DNA of 13,380 nucleotides from DASXBA01 sp046729895 (GTDB lineage Bacteria; Actinomycetota; Thermoleophilia; Solirubrobacterales; Thermoleophilaceae): positions 1 through 13,380 of the forward strand of contig JBKPHP010000118.1 of assembly GCA_046729895.1 (NCBI GenBank), in the 5' to 3' direction. A model generated the notes under the pieces. It was not told the DNA's origin, searched no databases, and worked only from the letters and a program-made list of their open reading frames with translations. Below are positions 5,357-12,587 of this stretch, piece by piece. How positions within the stretch are numbered: position 1 is the first letter of the stretch; each line of letters starts with the position of its first letter. The position numbers and the translations under genes were made by a program.

Positions 5357-7471
5357 ATGCTCGAGAACCTGAGCCCTGCCCGCCCCCTTCGCTCGCTTTT
5401 TCTTGCCCTCGCGCTGACGCTCTGTCTGGCGAGTACCGCTCAAGCCGCTCCGCCGGGCGGCACGTCTTCGGCCACGCTGTCGGCGTACGGCCTCAACGCG
5501 TTGGAGGCCGAGGGGCTCGCCAACACTCAGCTCGGGATCGACGATCTCGGTCGCATGGACAAGAGCAAAATCGGCCTGTACCGGGCCCGCTTCAACCAGG
5601 CCCAGGTACTAAGCGGCGGCGACTACTCGAACTGGGGCACGCTCGACAGGCTGGCGAAGCAGGCCGCACTCAAGGGGATCACGCTGGCACCAGTCCTGAT
5701 CAACATGCCGACCGAAGGGGACTACTCGGCGCCTACGACCGACGCGGAACGTACGGAGTTCGGCCGCTTTGCCAAGGCCGCTGCGCTCCGCTACGGGCCG
5801 AACGGCTCCTTCTGGTCCAGCTGCGGCTGTAAGTCCCGTCCCGCGCGGGTCTGGGAGGTCTGGAACGAGGAGAACATCACCGAGTTCTGGGACCAGCCGG
5901 ACGCCGTGCAATACGCCGCGCTGCTCAAGGTGGTGCGCGGCACGCTTCGCGGGGTCGACTCAGGCGCGCGCATCGTAATAGGCGGCCTCGCTTACGGGGG
6001 AACCGGCATCAGCCCGGACGGCTTCTTGAAGACTGTGATTCAGACGGCCGGGCCGAACTCCTTCGACGCGCTGGCGCTGCATAGCTACCACTGGACGGCG
6101 AGCAACGGGGTGAACGCGGTGGGCGGCACAGTCGGCACGCTCAAGCAATACGCGGGAACGGGTGGCAACGGAGCGCCGAGACAGCAGGTGTGGGTCAACG
6201 AGTTCGGCCACCCGACCGCGCTCGACAACCCCAACACCTCCACGAACGAAGAGCTCGATAGCGAGCCCTCGCAGCGAGACTGGCTCAACGCCTTCCTCGA
6301 CGGGCTCCTTCCCCACCGCTCAGAGTGGAGCCTCGGCCCTGTTTTCTGGTACGCGCTACGCGACGCCAAGGACGCCGCCGCGAGCCCCACGGCGGCCTGG
6401 CTAAGGCTAGGGCTGCGCCGTACGAACTCCAACTACACCGACGGGGGAGCGAAGCTCGCCTGGGACGCCTACGTGAACCGCAGCAGCTCCGCGTCGGGTC
6501 TGCCGCTTCCCAAGGACGCCGTGACGGTGGCATCGAACCCCGTCGTCTCAACCGGCGGTGCGACCGCCATCACCGATACCTCGGCGACCCTCAACGGCAC
6601 GGTGAATCCCGTGAACCAGACGACCACCTATCACTTCGACTACGGCACCACAACGGCATACGGCTCAAGGACGCCCGATCAGACGGTTTCCCCGGCGGAC
6701 GACGCGAGCCATTCGGTGGGCGCCGACGTGACCAATCTGACTCCAGGCGCTACCTATCACTATCGCCTTGTCGCGGTAAACGCCACGGGGACGACGCCGG
6801 GCACGGACCAGACCTTCACGGCGACGGCCACGTACCGTGGCAGCGTGCTCGCCACGAGCGGTCTCGCCGGCTACTGGCGGCTTGGAGAGCAGAGCGGAAC
6901 GACCGCAGCCGACGAGACGGGAGCCAACCCCGGGACCTACCTGGGCGGCTACACGCTGGGCGAGGAGGGCGCCCTGGCAACGGACGCGGACAAGTCGGTC
7001 AGCTTCGACGGCGTAAGCGGCGAGTTGACCCCGAACGGCCCGGCGCTCGCGTCCTCGGGCTCACTCGAGGGCTGGTTCAAGTGGCAGAACGGCGTCGCTC
7101 TCATGCGCGACGGCACCTCGACCGGGGGCACGGGCTGGATCCTGGCCTACGACAGCGGTGGCAACCTCAACTACCGACTCGGCGGGACTTCCTACTACAC
7201 GGGTCGTACCACGGCCTCCGTTAGGGACGGCCAGTGGCACCACATCGTGGCAACCAAGGACGGGCCCAGCGTCGCCTTCTACCTCGACGGTCAGCCAGTG
7301 CACGGCGGGACCGGAGCGGGAAGCACCGCCCCGACCATGTCCTGGCACGTGATGCGCAACGGCAGCTACGCCCAGTTCACGCAGGGACAGGCCGACGAGG
7401 TGGCCGTCTACAACGGCGCCCTGTCCGCGGCAACCGTGCAGCAGCACTACAACGCCGGGAAGGGTCCGTAG
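5357..7471 (+). CDS. Secreted multidomain glycoside hydrolase (clan-A-like barrel, FnIII-like, LamG-like)
   Basis: 704 residues from ATG 5357; the frame extends upstream only through yebC antisense. Residues 1-30 form a signal peptide: charged start, hydrophobic LFLALALTLCLAS, cleavage after AQA. Residues ~35-375 look like a (beta/alpha)8 glycosidase of the GH-A clan (GH39/GH5-like): VWEVWNEENITEFW places a candidate acid/base Glu at 171 after Asn170, and QVWVNEFGHPT a candidate nucleophile Glu at 282, 111 residues later. Residues ~392-490 resemble an FnIII module (TDTSATLNGTVNPVN, YHFDYG, LTPGATYHYRLVAVN). Residues ~495-704 resemble a LamG/concanavalin-like lectin domain (LAGYWRLGE, FDGVSGELTPNG, DGQWHHIVATKDG, FYLDGQPV, DEVAVYNGALS). 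It should act outside the cell on a polysaccharide; substrate is unknown and exact GH family unassigned. No Shine-Dalgarno; no sortase motif. Confidence 0.85.
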   Translation: MLENLSPARPLRSLFLALALTLCLASTAQAAPPGGTSSATLSAYGLNALEAEGLANTQLGIDDLGRMDKSKIGLYRARFNQAQVLSGGDYSNWGTLDRLAKQAALKGITLAPVLINMPTEGDYSAPTTDAERTEFGRFAKAAALRYGPNGSFWSSCGCKSRPARVWEVWNEENITEFWDQPDAVQYAALLKVVRGTLRGVDSGARIVIGGLAYGGTGISPDGFLKTVIQTAGPNSFDALALHSYHWTASNGVNAVGGTVGTLKQYAGTGGNGAPRQQVWVNEFGHPTALDNPNTSTNEELDSEPSQRDWLNAFLDGLLPHRSEWSLGPVFWYALRDAKDAAASPTAAWLRLGLRRTNSNYTDGGAKLAWDAYVNRSSSASGLPLPKDAVTVASNPVVSTGGATAITDTSATLNGTVNPVNQTTTYHFDYGTTTAYGSRTPDQTVSPADDASHSVGADVTNLTPGATYHYRLVAVNATGTTPGTDQTFTATATYRGSVLATSGLAGYWRLGEQSGTTAADETGANPGTYLGGYTLGEEGALATDADKSVSFDGVSGELTPNGPALASSGSLEGWFKWQNGVALMRDGTSTGGTGWILAYDSGGNLNYRLGGTSYYTGRTTASVRDGQWHHIVATKDGPSVAFYLDGQPVHGGTGAGSTAPTMSWHVMRNGSYAQFTQGQADEVAVYNGALSAATVQQHYNAGKGP

Positions 7472-7669
7472 CGGCTCAGAAGGGCGGGTGCTAGGGCCGG
7501 TATTCGTGGTGACGAAGCACCCTCGTCGATGGCGCTATCGCCGTGTGTCGCAACCGCAGGGCGCCTGCCAGGGCGGGGCAGGTCAGTCCGAGTCAGATGA
7601 TTGCGGGCGCCTCGCGAGCGAAGCTCTTTTGGGACGCTTACGTAGGCGCGCAGCAGCCTCGCTGCGGAC

Positions 7670-7815
7670 CTACCGTTCCGTCACTCGCTCGACGACGAAG
7701 CCGTCCCGCTGTCGCTCGCCGCCGTCGACGGTGATCGCGCCGCCGTCCGAAAGTCGCAGACCATGTCTCGGGACGGCCCGCCGTCGACGCGGAAGCGCAT
7801 ACCCGCCACCTCCCT
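7670..7815 (-). pseudogene. Remnant resembling the C-terminus of an M29 aminopeptidase
   Basis: On the minus strand one frame gives REVAGMRFRVDGG and then RDMVCD. A one-frame shift continues as SDGGAITVDGGERQRDGFVV, ending at a TAG (7670-7672). The intact aminopeptidase just to the right contains REVSGVRFSFENG (residues 252-264), HWDMVCDLRANGAISADG (339-356) and QRDGKFLV (360-367), which match in order. About 75 residues between the first and second block are missing from the remnant, and one frameshift is needed, so this is not functional. It is a diverged paralogue relic rather than a recent duplication. The first block is the weaker part of the match. Confidence 0.5.
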
Positions 7816-7839
7816 TGGCTGCTCGCGCACGGCGCCCAG

Positions 7840-8049
7840 AAGAGTCGCTCTCCGGTCGCTACGTCTACGGGGACTTCTGCTCAGGCGAGATCCGCTCCGC
7901 GCGGCTCAGCACGCCCACGGCGAGCCGATGACTCTCGACCGGACTAGCCTGCCACGCACGCAGCTCGTCTCCTTCGGGGAGGACGCATCGGGCACATGTA
8001 CGTAGCGGCGCTCGCAGCGCCCGGCGTCGTGCACCGGGTGGATGAGTAG
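7840..8049 (+). pseudogene. C-terminal remnant of a glucose/sorbosone dehydrogenase-type protein
   Basis: Three plus-strand frames read in succession as one protein tail: LSGRYVYGDFCSGEIRSARL (about 7845-7910), then DRTSLPRTQLVSFGEDASG (about 7937-7993), then HMYVAALAAPGVVHRVDE with TAG at 8047-8049. The order GRYVYGDFCSGEI ... SFGEDxxG.MYV ... V.R is characteristic of the end of secreted PQQ-type glucose/sorbosone dehydrogenase beta-propellers. At least two frame changes are needed and no N-terminal part is present, so it is a broken relic. A double sequencing error is unlikely given the missing body of the gene. Confidence 0.6.
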
Positions 8050-8079
8050 GGCGCTCTCGCCGGCGAAGGCGCGCTCCTG

Positions 8080-9183
8080 TTAGACCAGGAACTTTCCGTC
8101 GCGCTGTAGCCCGACGCCGTCCGCCGAGATCGCGCCGTTGGCCCTGAGGTCACACACCATGTCCCAATGCACCGCTGAGTCGTTGTTGCCGCCGGACTCC
8201 GGGTAGCTCATCCCGATCGCCATGTGCACCGTCCCGCCGATCTTCTCGTCGAGGAGGATCTCCTTGGTGCCGGTGCCTATGCCGTAGTTGGTTCCGATGC
8301 CTAGCTCCCCGAGACGGCGCGCGCCGTCGTCGGAATCCAGCATCTCGTGCAGGAACTCCTCCCCCTGCTCGGCCGAGGCATCGACGATCTTCCCGTTCTC
8401 GAAGCTGAACCTGACGCCCGAGACCTCCCGCCCTCCGTAGGTCGCGGGGAACGAGAAGGCCACCTCACCCTCCACCGCGTCCTCCACGGGCCCGGTGAAC
8501 AGCTCGCCGTCCGGCATGTTGTGCTCGCCGACGCAAGGGATCCAGGTGCGGCCGGCGACGCCGAGCGTTATGTCGGTCCCGGGTGCCGTGACGCGCACCT
8601 CCTGCTTGTCCTGCATCCAGTCGGTGATCCTCTGGACCTCGTCGGACTGGCGCTGCCAGGCGGTGACCGGATCGTGGTCGGTCGCCAGGCAGGCCTCGTA
8701 GTAGAAGTCCTCGTACTCCGCGAGCGACATTCCGGCCTCGCTCGCGTAGGCGTGCGTCGGAAAGAGGGTCAGCGCCCAGCGATAGTCACCGCTCGCCGCA
8801 CGCTGCATGGAGGTTTCCATGAGCGGCTTCCGCGCCTTCTGCGCGCGGGCCTGCCGCTTGGGAGACGCCCGGGAGAGCTCGCGCGTGTTGACATCCGCCA
8901 TGATCGCGATCCGCACGTCGGCGTTCTCGGCTGCCCAGGTGGCCGTTGGAGGAACCCAGTCCAACTGCTCGTCGGAGGCGAGCCCGAAGAAGGAGGCGGC
9001 CGCGCCCTCCGTCGTGAGCTGCATGATCGGAAGCCCGCCGGCGCGCAGCACCTCCTCGTAGACGGCCTGCACGAGGGGCTCGGCACTAGTCGTGCCTTGG
9101 ATGACGCAAACGTCCCCCTTGGACACGCGGGTGGAGTAGCGAACAAGGATGCTGGCCAGTGCGTCTACGCGGGGATCCTTCAT
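8080..9183 (-). CDS. M29-family (AmpS/AmpT-like) metallo-aminopeptidase
   Basis: 367 residues, typical size. M29 enzymes are cytosolic, dimeric two-metal aminopeptidases that remove N-terminal residues from peptides. Putative metal ligands are present with family spacing: E227 in HNMPDGE, E293 in LGELGIGTN, H320 in GTVHMAIGM, H339 and D341 in VHWDMVCD; tyrosine Y300 follows GTN. The ending DG..LQRDGKFLV is also typical. ATG 9181-9183 is preceded by a GGGAGGGGG ribosome-binding site and overlaps the pdxT stop as ATGA, so the two are translationally coupled. That coupling puts peptide turnover downstream of PLP synthesis in one transcript; no direct metabolic link is evident. A near-relative relic lies just beyond its 3' end. 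Confidence 0.92.
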   Translation of the reverse strand: MKDPRVDALASILVRYSTRVSKGDVCVIQGTTSAEPLVQAVYEEVLRAGGLPIMQLTTEGAAASFFGLASDEQLDWVPPTATWAAENADVRIAIMADVNTRELSRASPKRQARAQKARKPLMETSMQRAASGDYRWALTLFPTHAYASEAGMSLAEYEDFYYEACLATDHDPVTAWQRQSDEVQRITDWMQDKQEVRVTAPGTDITLGVAGRTWIPCVGEHNMPDGELFTGPVEDAVEGEVAFSFPATYGGREVSGVRFSFENGKIVDASAEQGEEFLHEMLDSDDGARRLGELGIGTNYGIGTGTKEILLDEKIGGTVHMAIGMSYPESGGNNDSAVHWDMVCDLRANGAISADGVGLQRDGKFLV

Positions 9184-9764
9184 CGGCCCCCTCCCCCGTT
9201 CGACCGCTCCACGAGCCAGCGGTGCAGGCCCACCTCGTCTGTCAGCTCCGGGTGGAAGGCGACGGCTATCACGTGTCCCTCACGGACCGCGACGGGGTGG
9301 CCGTCGACCTCGGCGAGCACCTCGACGCCGGGGCCCGCCTCCTCCACCCAGGGCGCACGGATGAAGACGGCCCGCAAGGGCCCGAAGCCCTCGAGCTCGA
9401 GATCCGACTCGAAGCTCTGCAGCTGCCGGCCGAAGGCGTTGCGCCGGGCGGTGACGTCAAGCAGGCCGAGGTGCTGTCGGTCGAGCATGATCAGCCCCGC
9501 GCAGGTGCCTAGCGTGGGCGTGCCGGAGCGGATCAGCTCGCGCAGCGGCTCCGCCAGGCCCTCCCGCTCGATGCCGATCGTCATCGTGGTCGACTCGCCG
9601 CCGGGGATCACGAGTCCGGCGACCCCGTCCAGGTCCTCACGAGCGCGAACGCTACGCGGCTCCCCTCCGAGTCGCTCGAGCACCGTCGCATGGGCTTCGA
9701 AGTCGCCCTGGATGGCTAGCACGCCGATGGTCGGTCCACGACCGCCGCTCCGTCCGGTGTTCAC
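9180..9764 (-). CDS. pdxT: Pyridoxal 5'-phosphate synthase glutaminase subunit PdxT
   Basis: 194 residues. PdxT is the class I glutamine amidotransferase that hydrolyses glutamine and channels ammonia to PdxS. It shows IGVLAIQGDFEAHA (residues 13-26), IPGGESTTM (53-61), the nucleophile Cys88 in GTCAGLI, and His171/Glu173 in AVAFHPELT, giving the full Cys-His-Glu triad. The start is GTG 9762-9764: GGGGGAGGT lies immediately upstream and no start codon lies closer to IGVLAIQG. This gives a 12-residue N-terminal extension rich in Gly and Arg. It follows pdxS after 86 bp and overlaps the aminopeptidase gene by 4 nt. The C-terminal SNGGGGR tail is unremarkable. Confidence 0.95.
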   Translation of the reverse strand: MNTGRSGGRGPTIGVLAIQGDFEAHATVLERLGGEPRSVRAREDLDGVAGLVIPGGESTTMTIGIEREGLAEPLRELIRSGTPTLGTCAGLIMLDRQHLGLLDVTARRNAFGRQLQSFESDLELEGFGPLRAVFIRAPWVEEAGPGVEVLAEVDGHPVAVREGHVIAVAFHPELTDEVGLHRWLVERSNGGGGR

Positions 9765-9838
9765 GCCGACCTCCCCCAGCGGGCGGCCGGGATGAACGGG
9801 CGTAGCCGATCGACGTCGGGTCGCAGCAGATCGCACAC
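9761..9838 (-). other. Possible 25-codon ORF overlapping the pdxT start
   Basis: A GTG at 9836-9838 opens a frame reading CDLLRPDVDRLRPFIPAARW after the initiator, ending GRSA with TGA at 9761-9763, so it overlaps the pdxT GTG as GTGA. The RLRPFIP element resembles the first residues of histidinol-phosphate aminotransferase-like PLP enzymes (RLxPYxPG). It could be a coupling leader peptide, an aminotransferase relic, or chance. No ribosome-binding site was seen. Confidence 0.2.
9769..9777 (-). promoter_or_regulatory. Shine-Dalgarno sequence of pdxT
   Basis: GGGGGAGGT on the minus strand, 4 nt before the GTG at 9762-9764, fixes the pdxT start. It is one of the strongest ribosome-binding sites in the window. 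Confidence 0.75.
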
Positions 9839-9850
9839 GCGTGCCTCGGG

Positions 9851-10741
9851 CTACCAGCCGCGCTGCTGCAGGAATCCGCCGCCGGACTCCTTCAGCGAAG
9901 ACATCTCGAGACCCGGCATCGGGTCGCCGAGCTCCCGAGAGGCGGCAGCCACCCGCTCGGGATCGTCGTAATGGGTGGTGGCCTCGACGATCGCGCGCGC
10001 CCGCCGCTCGGGATCGGTTGACTTGAAGATCCCCGAGCCGACGAAGTTGCCCTCCGCCCCCAGCTGCATCATCAGCGCGGCATCGGCAGGTGTGGCGATA
10101 CCGCCGGCGCAGAACAGCACCACCGGGAGCCGGCCCCGCTCGGCGACCTCGCGCACGAGATCGAGCGGCGCCTTCAGCTCCTTGGCCGCGCTGGGCAGCT
10201 CCGACTCCGCCAGTGACCCAAGGCGGCGGATCTCGCCCGTGATCAGCCGCATGTGCCGCACCGCCTCGACCACGTTCCCGGTACCCGCCTCCCCCTTCGA
10301 GCGGATCATCGCCGCGCCCTCCGCGATCCGCCGTAGCGCCTCGCCGAGGTTCGTGGCGCCACAGCCGAACGGGACCTTGAAGGCCCACTTGTCGATGTGG
10401 TTGCCCTCGTCGGCCGGGGTCAGGACCTCCGACTCGTCGACGTAGTCGACGTCGAGGGCCTCCAGCACCTGGGCCTCGACGAAGTGGCCGATGCGCGCCT
10501 TGGCCATGACGGGAATGGTCACGGCGTCCTGGATCTCCTTGACCTTGGTGGGATCGGCCATCCTCGCGACACCGCCGCTGGCGCGGATGTCGGCAGGCAC
10601 CCGCTCGAGCGCCATTACGGCGGCCGCGCCCGCCTCCTCGGCGATGCGCGCCTGCTCGGCGCTGACCACGTCCATGATCACGCCGCCCTTGAGCATCTCG
10701 GCGAGGCCGCTCTTGACGCGGAAGGTGCCGGTATCCCTCAT
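9851..10741 (-). CDS. pdxS: Pyridoxal 5'-phosphate synthase catalytic subunit PdxS
   Basis: 296 residues, full length. PdxS condenses ribose 5-phosphate, glyceraldehyde 3-phosphate and ammonia from PdxT into PLP, forming a dodecameric TIM-barrel core in the cytosol. Key residues align with Bacillus numbering: D24 in GGVIMDVV, K81 in VMAKARIGH (substrate Schiff base), K149 in MIRSKGEAGTGN and the phosphate-binding FVGSGIFKS (233-241). The start MRDTGTFRVKSGLAEMLKGG is canonical. No Shine-Dalgarno precedes ATG 10739-10741; TAACAT lies 8 nt upstream, suggesting a leaderless start. Upstream, 41 bp away on the same strand, is an RpiR-type regulator gene; downstream is pdxT. Confidence 0.97.
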   Translation of the reverse strand: MRDTGTFRVKSGLAEMLKGGVIMDVVSAEQARIAEEAGAAAVMALERVPADIRASGGVARMADPTKVKEIQDAVTIPVMAKARIGHFVEAQVLEALDVDYVDESEVLTPADEGNHIDKWAFKVPFGCGATNLGEALRRIAEGAAMIRSKGEAGTGNVVEAVRHMRLITGEIRRLGSLAESELPSAAKELKAPLDLVREVAERGRLPVVLFCAGGIATPADAALMMQLGAEGNFVGSGIFKSTDPERRARAIVEATTHYDDPERVAAASRELGDPMPGLEMSSLKESGGGFLQQRGW

Positions 10742-10749
10742 CGGAAGTG

Positions 10750-10755
10750 ATGTTA
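10750..10755 (-). promoter_or_regulatory. Candidate -10 box of pdxS (TAACAT)
   Basis: TAACAT lies 8 nt before the pdxS ATG in the gap after the regulator gene, in the same position as TAAACT before yebC. The -35 position is GC-only, so an activator or no promoter at all remains possible. Confidence 0.3.
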
Positions 10756-10782
10756 GCCGCGAGGCATGCCCCGCCCGGCGGG

Positions 10783-11634
10783 CTACTTCAGCCGGAAGGC
10801 CTTGATCCGGTCGGCGTAGGCCGGCTCGTCCCTCGCGTAGACGCCGTAGGCGAGCGCCTGGACCAGCCCCAGCAGGGCGGTGTGCGATCGGACGTAGGCA
10901 GGGCTGTTGGACGAGTAGTAGAGCCTGTGGTCCGCGACCTTGGCGACCTCCGACAGCGTGGCGTCGGCGATGGCGATGGTCGCCGCCCGCCGATTGCGCG
11001 CCAGCTTCATGGAGCGCACGACGAGCGGATGCGGGCGACCGGCGGCGAAGCCGATCAGGACCGTGCTGTCGTCTATCCGACCGAGTCTCGCGAGGCCCTC
11101 CTGGCTCGGGCTGGCCACTACTTCGCAGCGCAGGTCGAGCAGCATGAGCAGGTGGCGGAGATAGCTGGCGAAGAACGCCATCTGGTCAGTCCCGCAGAGA
11201 ACGATGCGGCCGGCGTGCGAGATCAAATCGACGGCGGCCTCGATCTCATCGCGCTCCACCTTGCGGGCGGTCTCCTCCACGTTGGCGTGGTCCGCCGCCA
11301 GGGCGGCCTCGAACTCGGTCTGGTCTATGGGGAACAAGGGCGGGACCGCGAGCTCCCTGCCGTTGCCGCCGCTCTCGCGGCCGCGCCGATACTCGTCGCG
11401 AGCGGCGGCCTGCAGCTCGGGGAAGCCCTCGAAGCCGAGCGCCTGGGCGAAGCGCACCACGGTCGAGCTGGAGGTGTTCGCTCGCCGAGCCAGCTCCTCG
11501 GCGGTATGGAAGGCCGCCTCCTCCAGGTGGTCGACGATGTACTGGCCCACGTCCTTCTGGGAGCGCGAAAAGCCTTCGAAGCGCTGCCGTATCTCGGCGG
11601 AGAGAGTCAGTGCGGAGGTGGCCGAGCGCGTCAC
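10783..11634 (-). CDS. RpiR-family transcriptional regulator (HTH + SIS domain)
   Basis: 283 residues from GTG 11632-11634; the frame is open far upstream, so the exact start is uncertain. The N-terminal HTH_6-type domain covers about residues 10-85: QKDVGQYIVDHLEEAAFHTA and ELARRANTSSSTVVRFAQAL, the recognition-helix pattern of RpiR proteins. A SIS domain covers about 130-265, with GRIVLCGTDQM, DSTVLIGFAAGRPH and the SPAYVRSHTALLGLVQAL helix. SIS domains bind sugar phosphates; the founding RpiR controls ribose 5-phosphate isomerase B. It is 41 bp upstream of pdxS and 59 bp downstream of rfbD, all co-directional. Control of pdxST is inferred from position and from PdxS using ribose 5-phosphate; no operator was identified. 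The usual SxS phosphosugar motif reads as GTDQM here, a possible variation. Confidence 0.88.
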   Translation of the reverse strand: MTRSATSALTLSAEIRQRFEGFSRSQKDVGQYIVDHLEEAAFHTAEELARRANTSSSTVVRFAQALGFEGFPELQAAARDEYRRGRESGGNGRELAVPPLFPIDQTEFEAALAADHANVEETARKVERDEIEAAVDLISHAGRIVLCGTDQMAFFASYLRHLLMLLDLRCEVVASPSQEGLARLGRIDDSTVLIGFAAGRPHPLVVRSMKLARNRRAATIAIADATLSEVAKVADHRLYYSSNSPAYVRSHTALLGLVQALAYGVYARDEPAYADRIKAFRLK

Positions 11635-11693
11635 GGCGGACTGTTTCGTGCACGGACACGCAGTTCCTTCCGCGCGGTGCCGACAGGCGGGGC

Positions 11694-12587
11694 CTACGTG
11701 ATGGTCGGCGACCGCGCCCTGAGCCCGGCAAGCTTCATGTAGTCCGCCAAGGCATCCCGCCAGTGGCGAAGCGGCTCGAGGCCGAGCGCCTCGGCGGCCG
11801 GCCGTGCGAGCACTCCGTTCAGCGGTCGCTGGGCGACGCCCGGTGAAGCCCTCGTCTCGACTGCCGCGACCGGCACCTCGAGGCCCGCCAGCTCCATGAT
11901 CGCCAGGGTGAACTCGTGCCACGAGCACGAGCCCGAGCTCGTCAGGTGGAGGAGCCCCCGAGCCTCCTTGTCGACCGAGGCGGACAACACCGCCGCGGCC
12001 AGGTCCGAGGTGAAGGTCGGCGTCAGGCGCTGGTCGGCGACCATCCGTATCGCACCCTGCTCCCGTGCCTTGGCGAGGACGCGGGTGATGAAGTTCCCGC
12101 CTTTGGAGGCGCTGCCGTGCAGCCCGTACAGGCCCGCGGTTCGCACGACCAAGGCATTCGGCGAGTAGGCCAACGCGAGATACTCGCCGGCCAGCTTCGC
12201 CGTCGCGTAGGCGCTGCGGGGAGAGGGCCGATCGTCCTCGCGATAAGGCTCCTCGCGCGTCCCATCGAAGACGTAGTTGGTGCTGAAGTGGACCAGCCTG
12301 GCGCCGGCGGCCGTACACCGCTCGGCGAGGCGCTTTACCGCTCGCGCGTTGACCTCGAAGGCCCGGTCCTCCTCCGTCTCACACAGGTCCACGTTATGGA
12401 AGGCGGCGCAGTTGAAGACCACTTCGGGCCTGTAGCGGTCGAAGTCCCTGGCCACCGCGTCGTCGTCGGTTACGTCGAGCTCCGACCGCCGCGGCGCCGC
12501 CACCTGCCACGAGCCCTGGAGCAGGCGTTCAAGATCGGTCCCGAGCTGACCCCCTGCTCCGGTGATCAAAGCCCGGGGGGCGCTCAC
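11694..12587 (-). CDS. rfbD: dTDP-4-dehydrorhamnose reductase
   Basis: 297 residues, typical for RmlD/RfbD. This NAD(P)H-dependent short-chain dehydrogenase reduces dTDP-4-keto-L-rhamnose to dTDP-L-rhamnose, the last step after RfbC. It has the Rossmann motif LITGAGGQLG (7-16), FNCAAFHNVDLCE (58-70), FSTNYVFDG (101-109; STDYVFDG is more usual), the catalytic Y127xxxK131 in SAYATAKLAGE, VVRTAGLYG (147-155), QRLTPTFTSDLA (186-197) and RPLNGVL (254-260). The start is GTG 12585-12587, overlapping the stop of the preceding 90-residue gene as GTGA; the first residues MSAPRALITG support it. rfbC is ~7 kb away on the opposite strand, and rfbA and rfbB are outside the window. Confidence 0.92.
   Translation of the reverse strand: MSAPRALITGAGGQLGTDLERLLQGSWQVAAPRRSELDVTDDDAVARDFDRYRPEVVFNCAAFHNVDLCETEEDRAFEVNARAVKRLAERCTAAGARLVHFSTNYVFDGTREEPYREDDRPSPRSAYATAKLAGEYLALAYSPNALVVRTAGLYGLHGSASKGGNFITRVLAKAREQGAIRMVADQRLTPTFTSDLAAAVLSASVDKEARGLLHLTSSGSCSWHEFTLAIMELAGLEVPVAAVETRASPGVAQRPLNGVLARPAAEALGLEPLRHWRDALADYMKLAGLRARSPTIT

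Larger units (their letters stand above)
7472..8079. other. Gene-poor decayed stretch between glycosidase and aminopeptidase genes
   Basis: No intact gene is convincing in these ~608 bp. The open frames are arginine/serine-rich shadows. Two protein remnants are recognisable and listed separately: a dehydrogenase-type C-terminus on the plus strand (about 7840-8049) and an aminopeptidase-like piece on the minus strand (about 7670-7815). Near 7616-7662 there is a short copy resembling part of the glycosidase gene. Around 8050-8075 a GC-rich inverted repeat (GCGCTCTCGCC / GGCGAAGGCGC) lies between the two 3' ends and could stop transcription, without a T-tract. Confidence 0.6.

Noticed and set aside
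9765..10388. N-terminal extension of pdxT through pdxS
   Set aside because: The extension is an alternative frame of pdxS; a strong Shine-Dalgarno places the start at the GTG at 9764.
10767..10783. GC-rich hairpin after the regulator stop codon (CCCGC CGG GCGGG) as a terminator
   Set aside because: Only 5 bp, no T-tract, and it is expected by chance at this GC content; it does not show that pdxS is separately transcribed.
10747..11742. Plus-strand frame opposite the RpiR gene
   Set aside because: Shadow of the regulator; no recognisable protein features and high Gly/Arg content.
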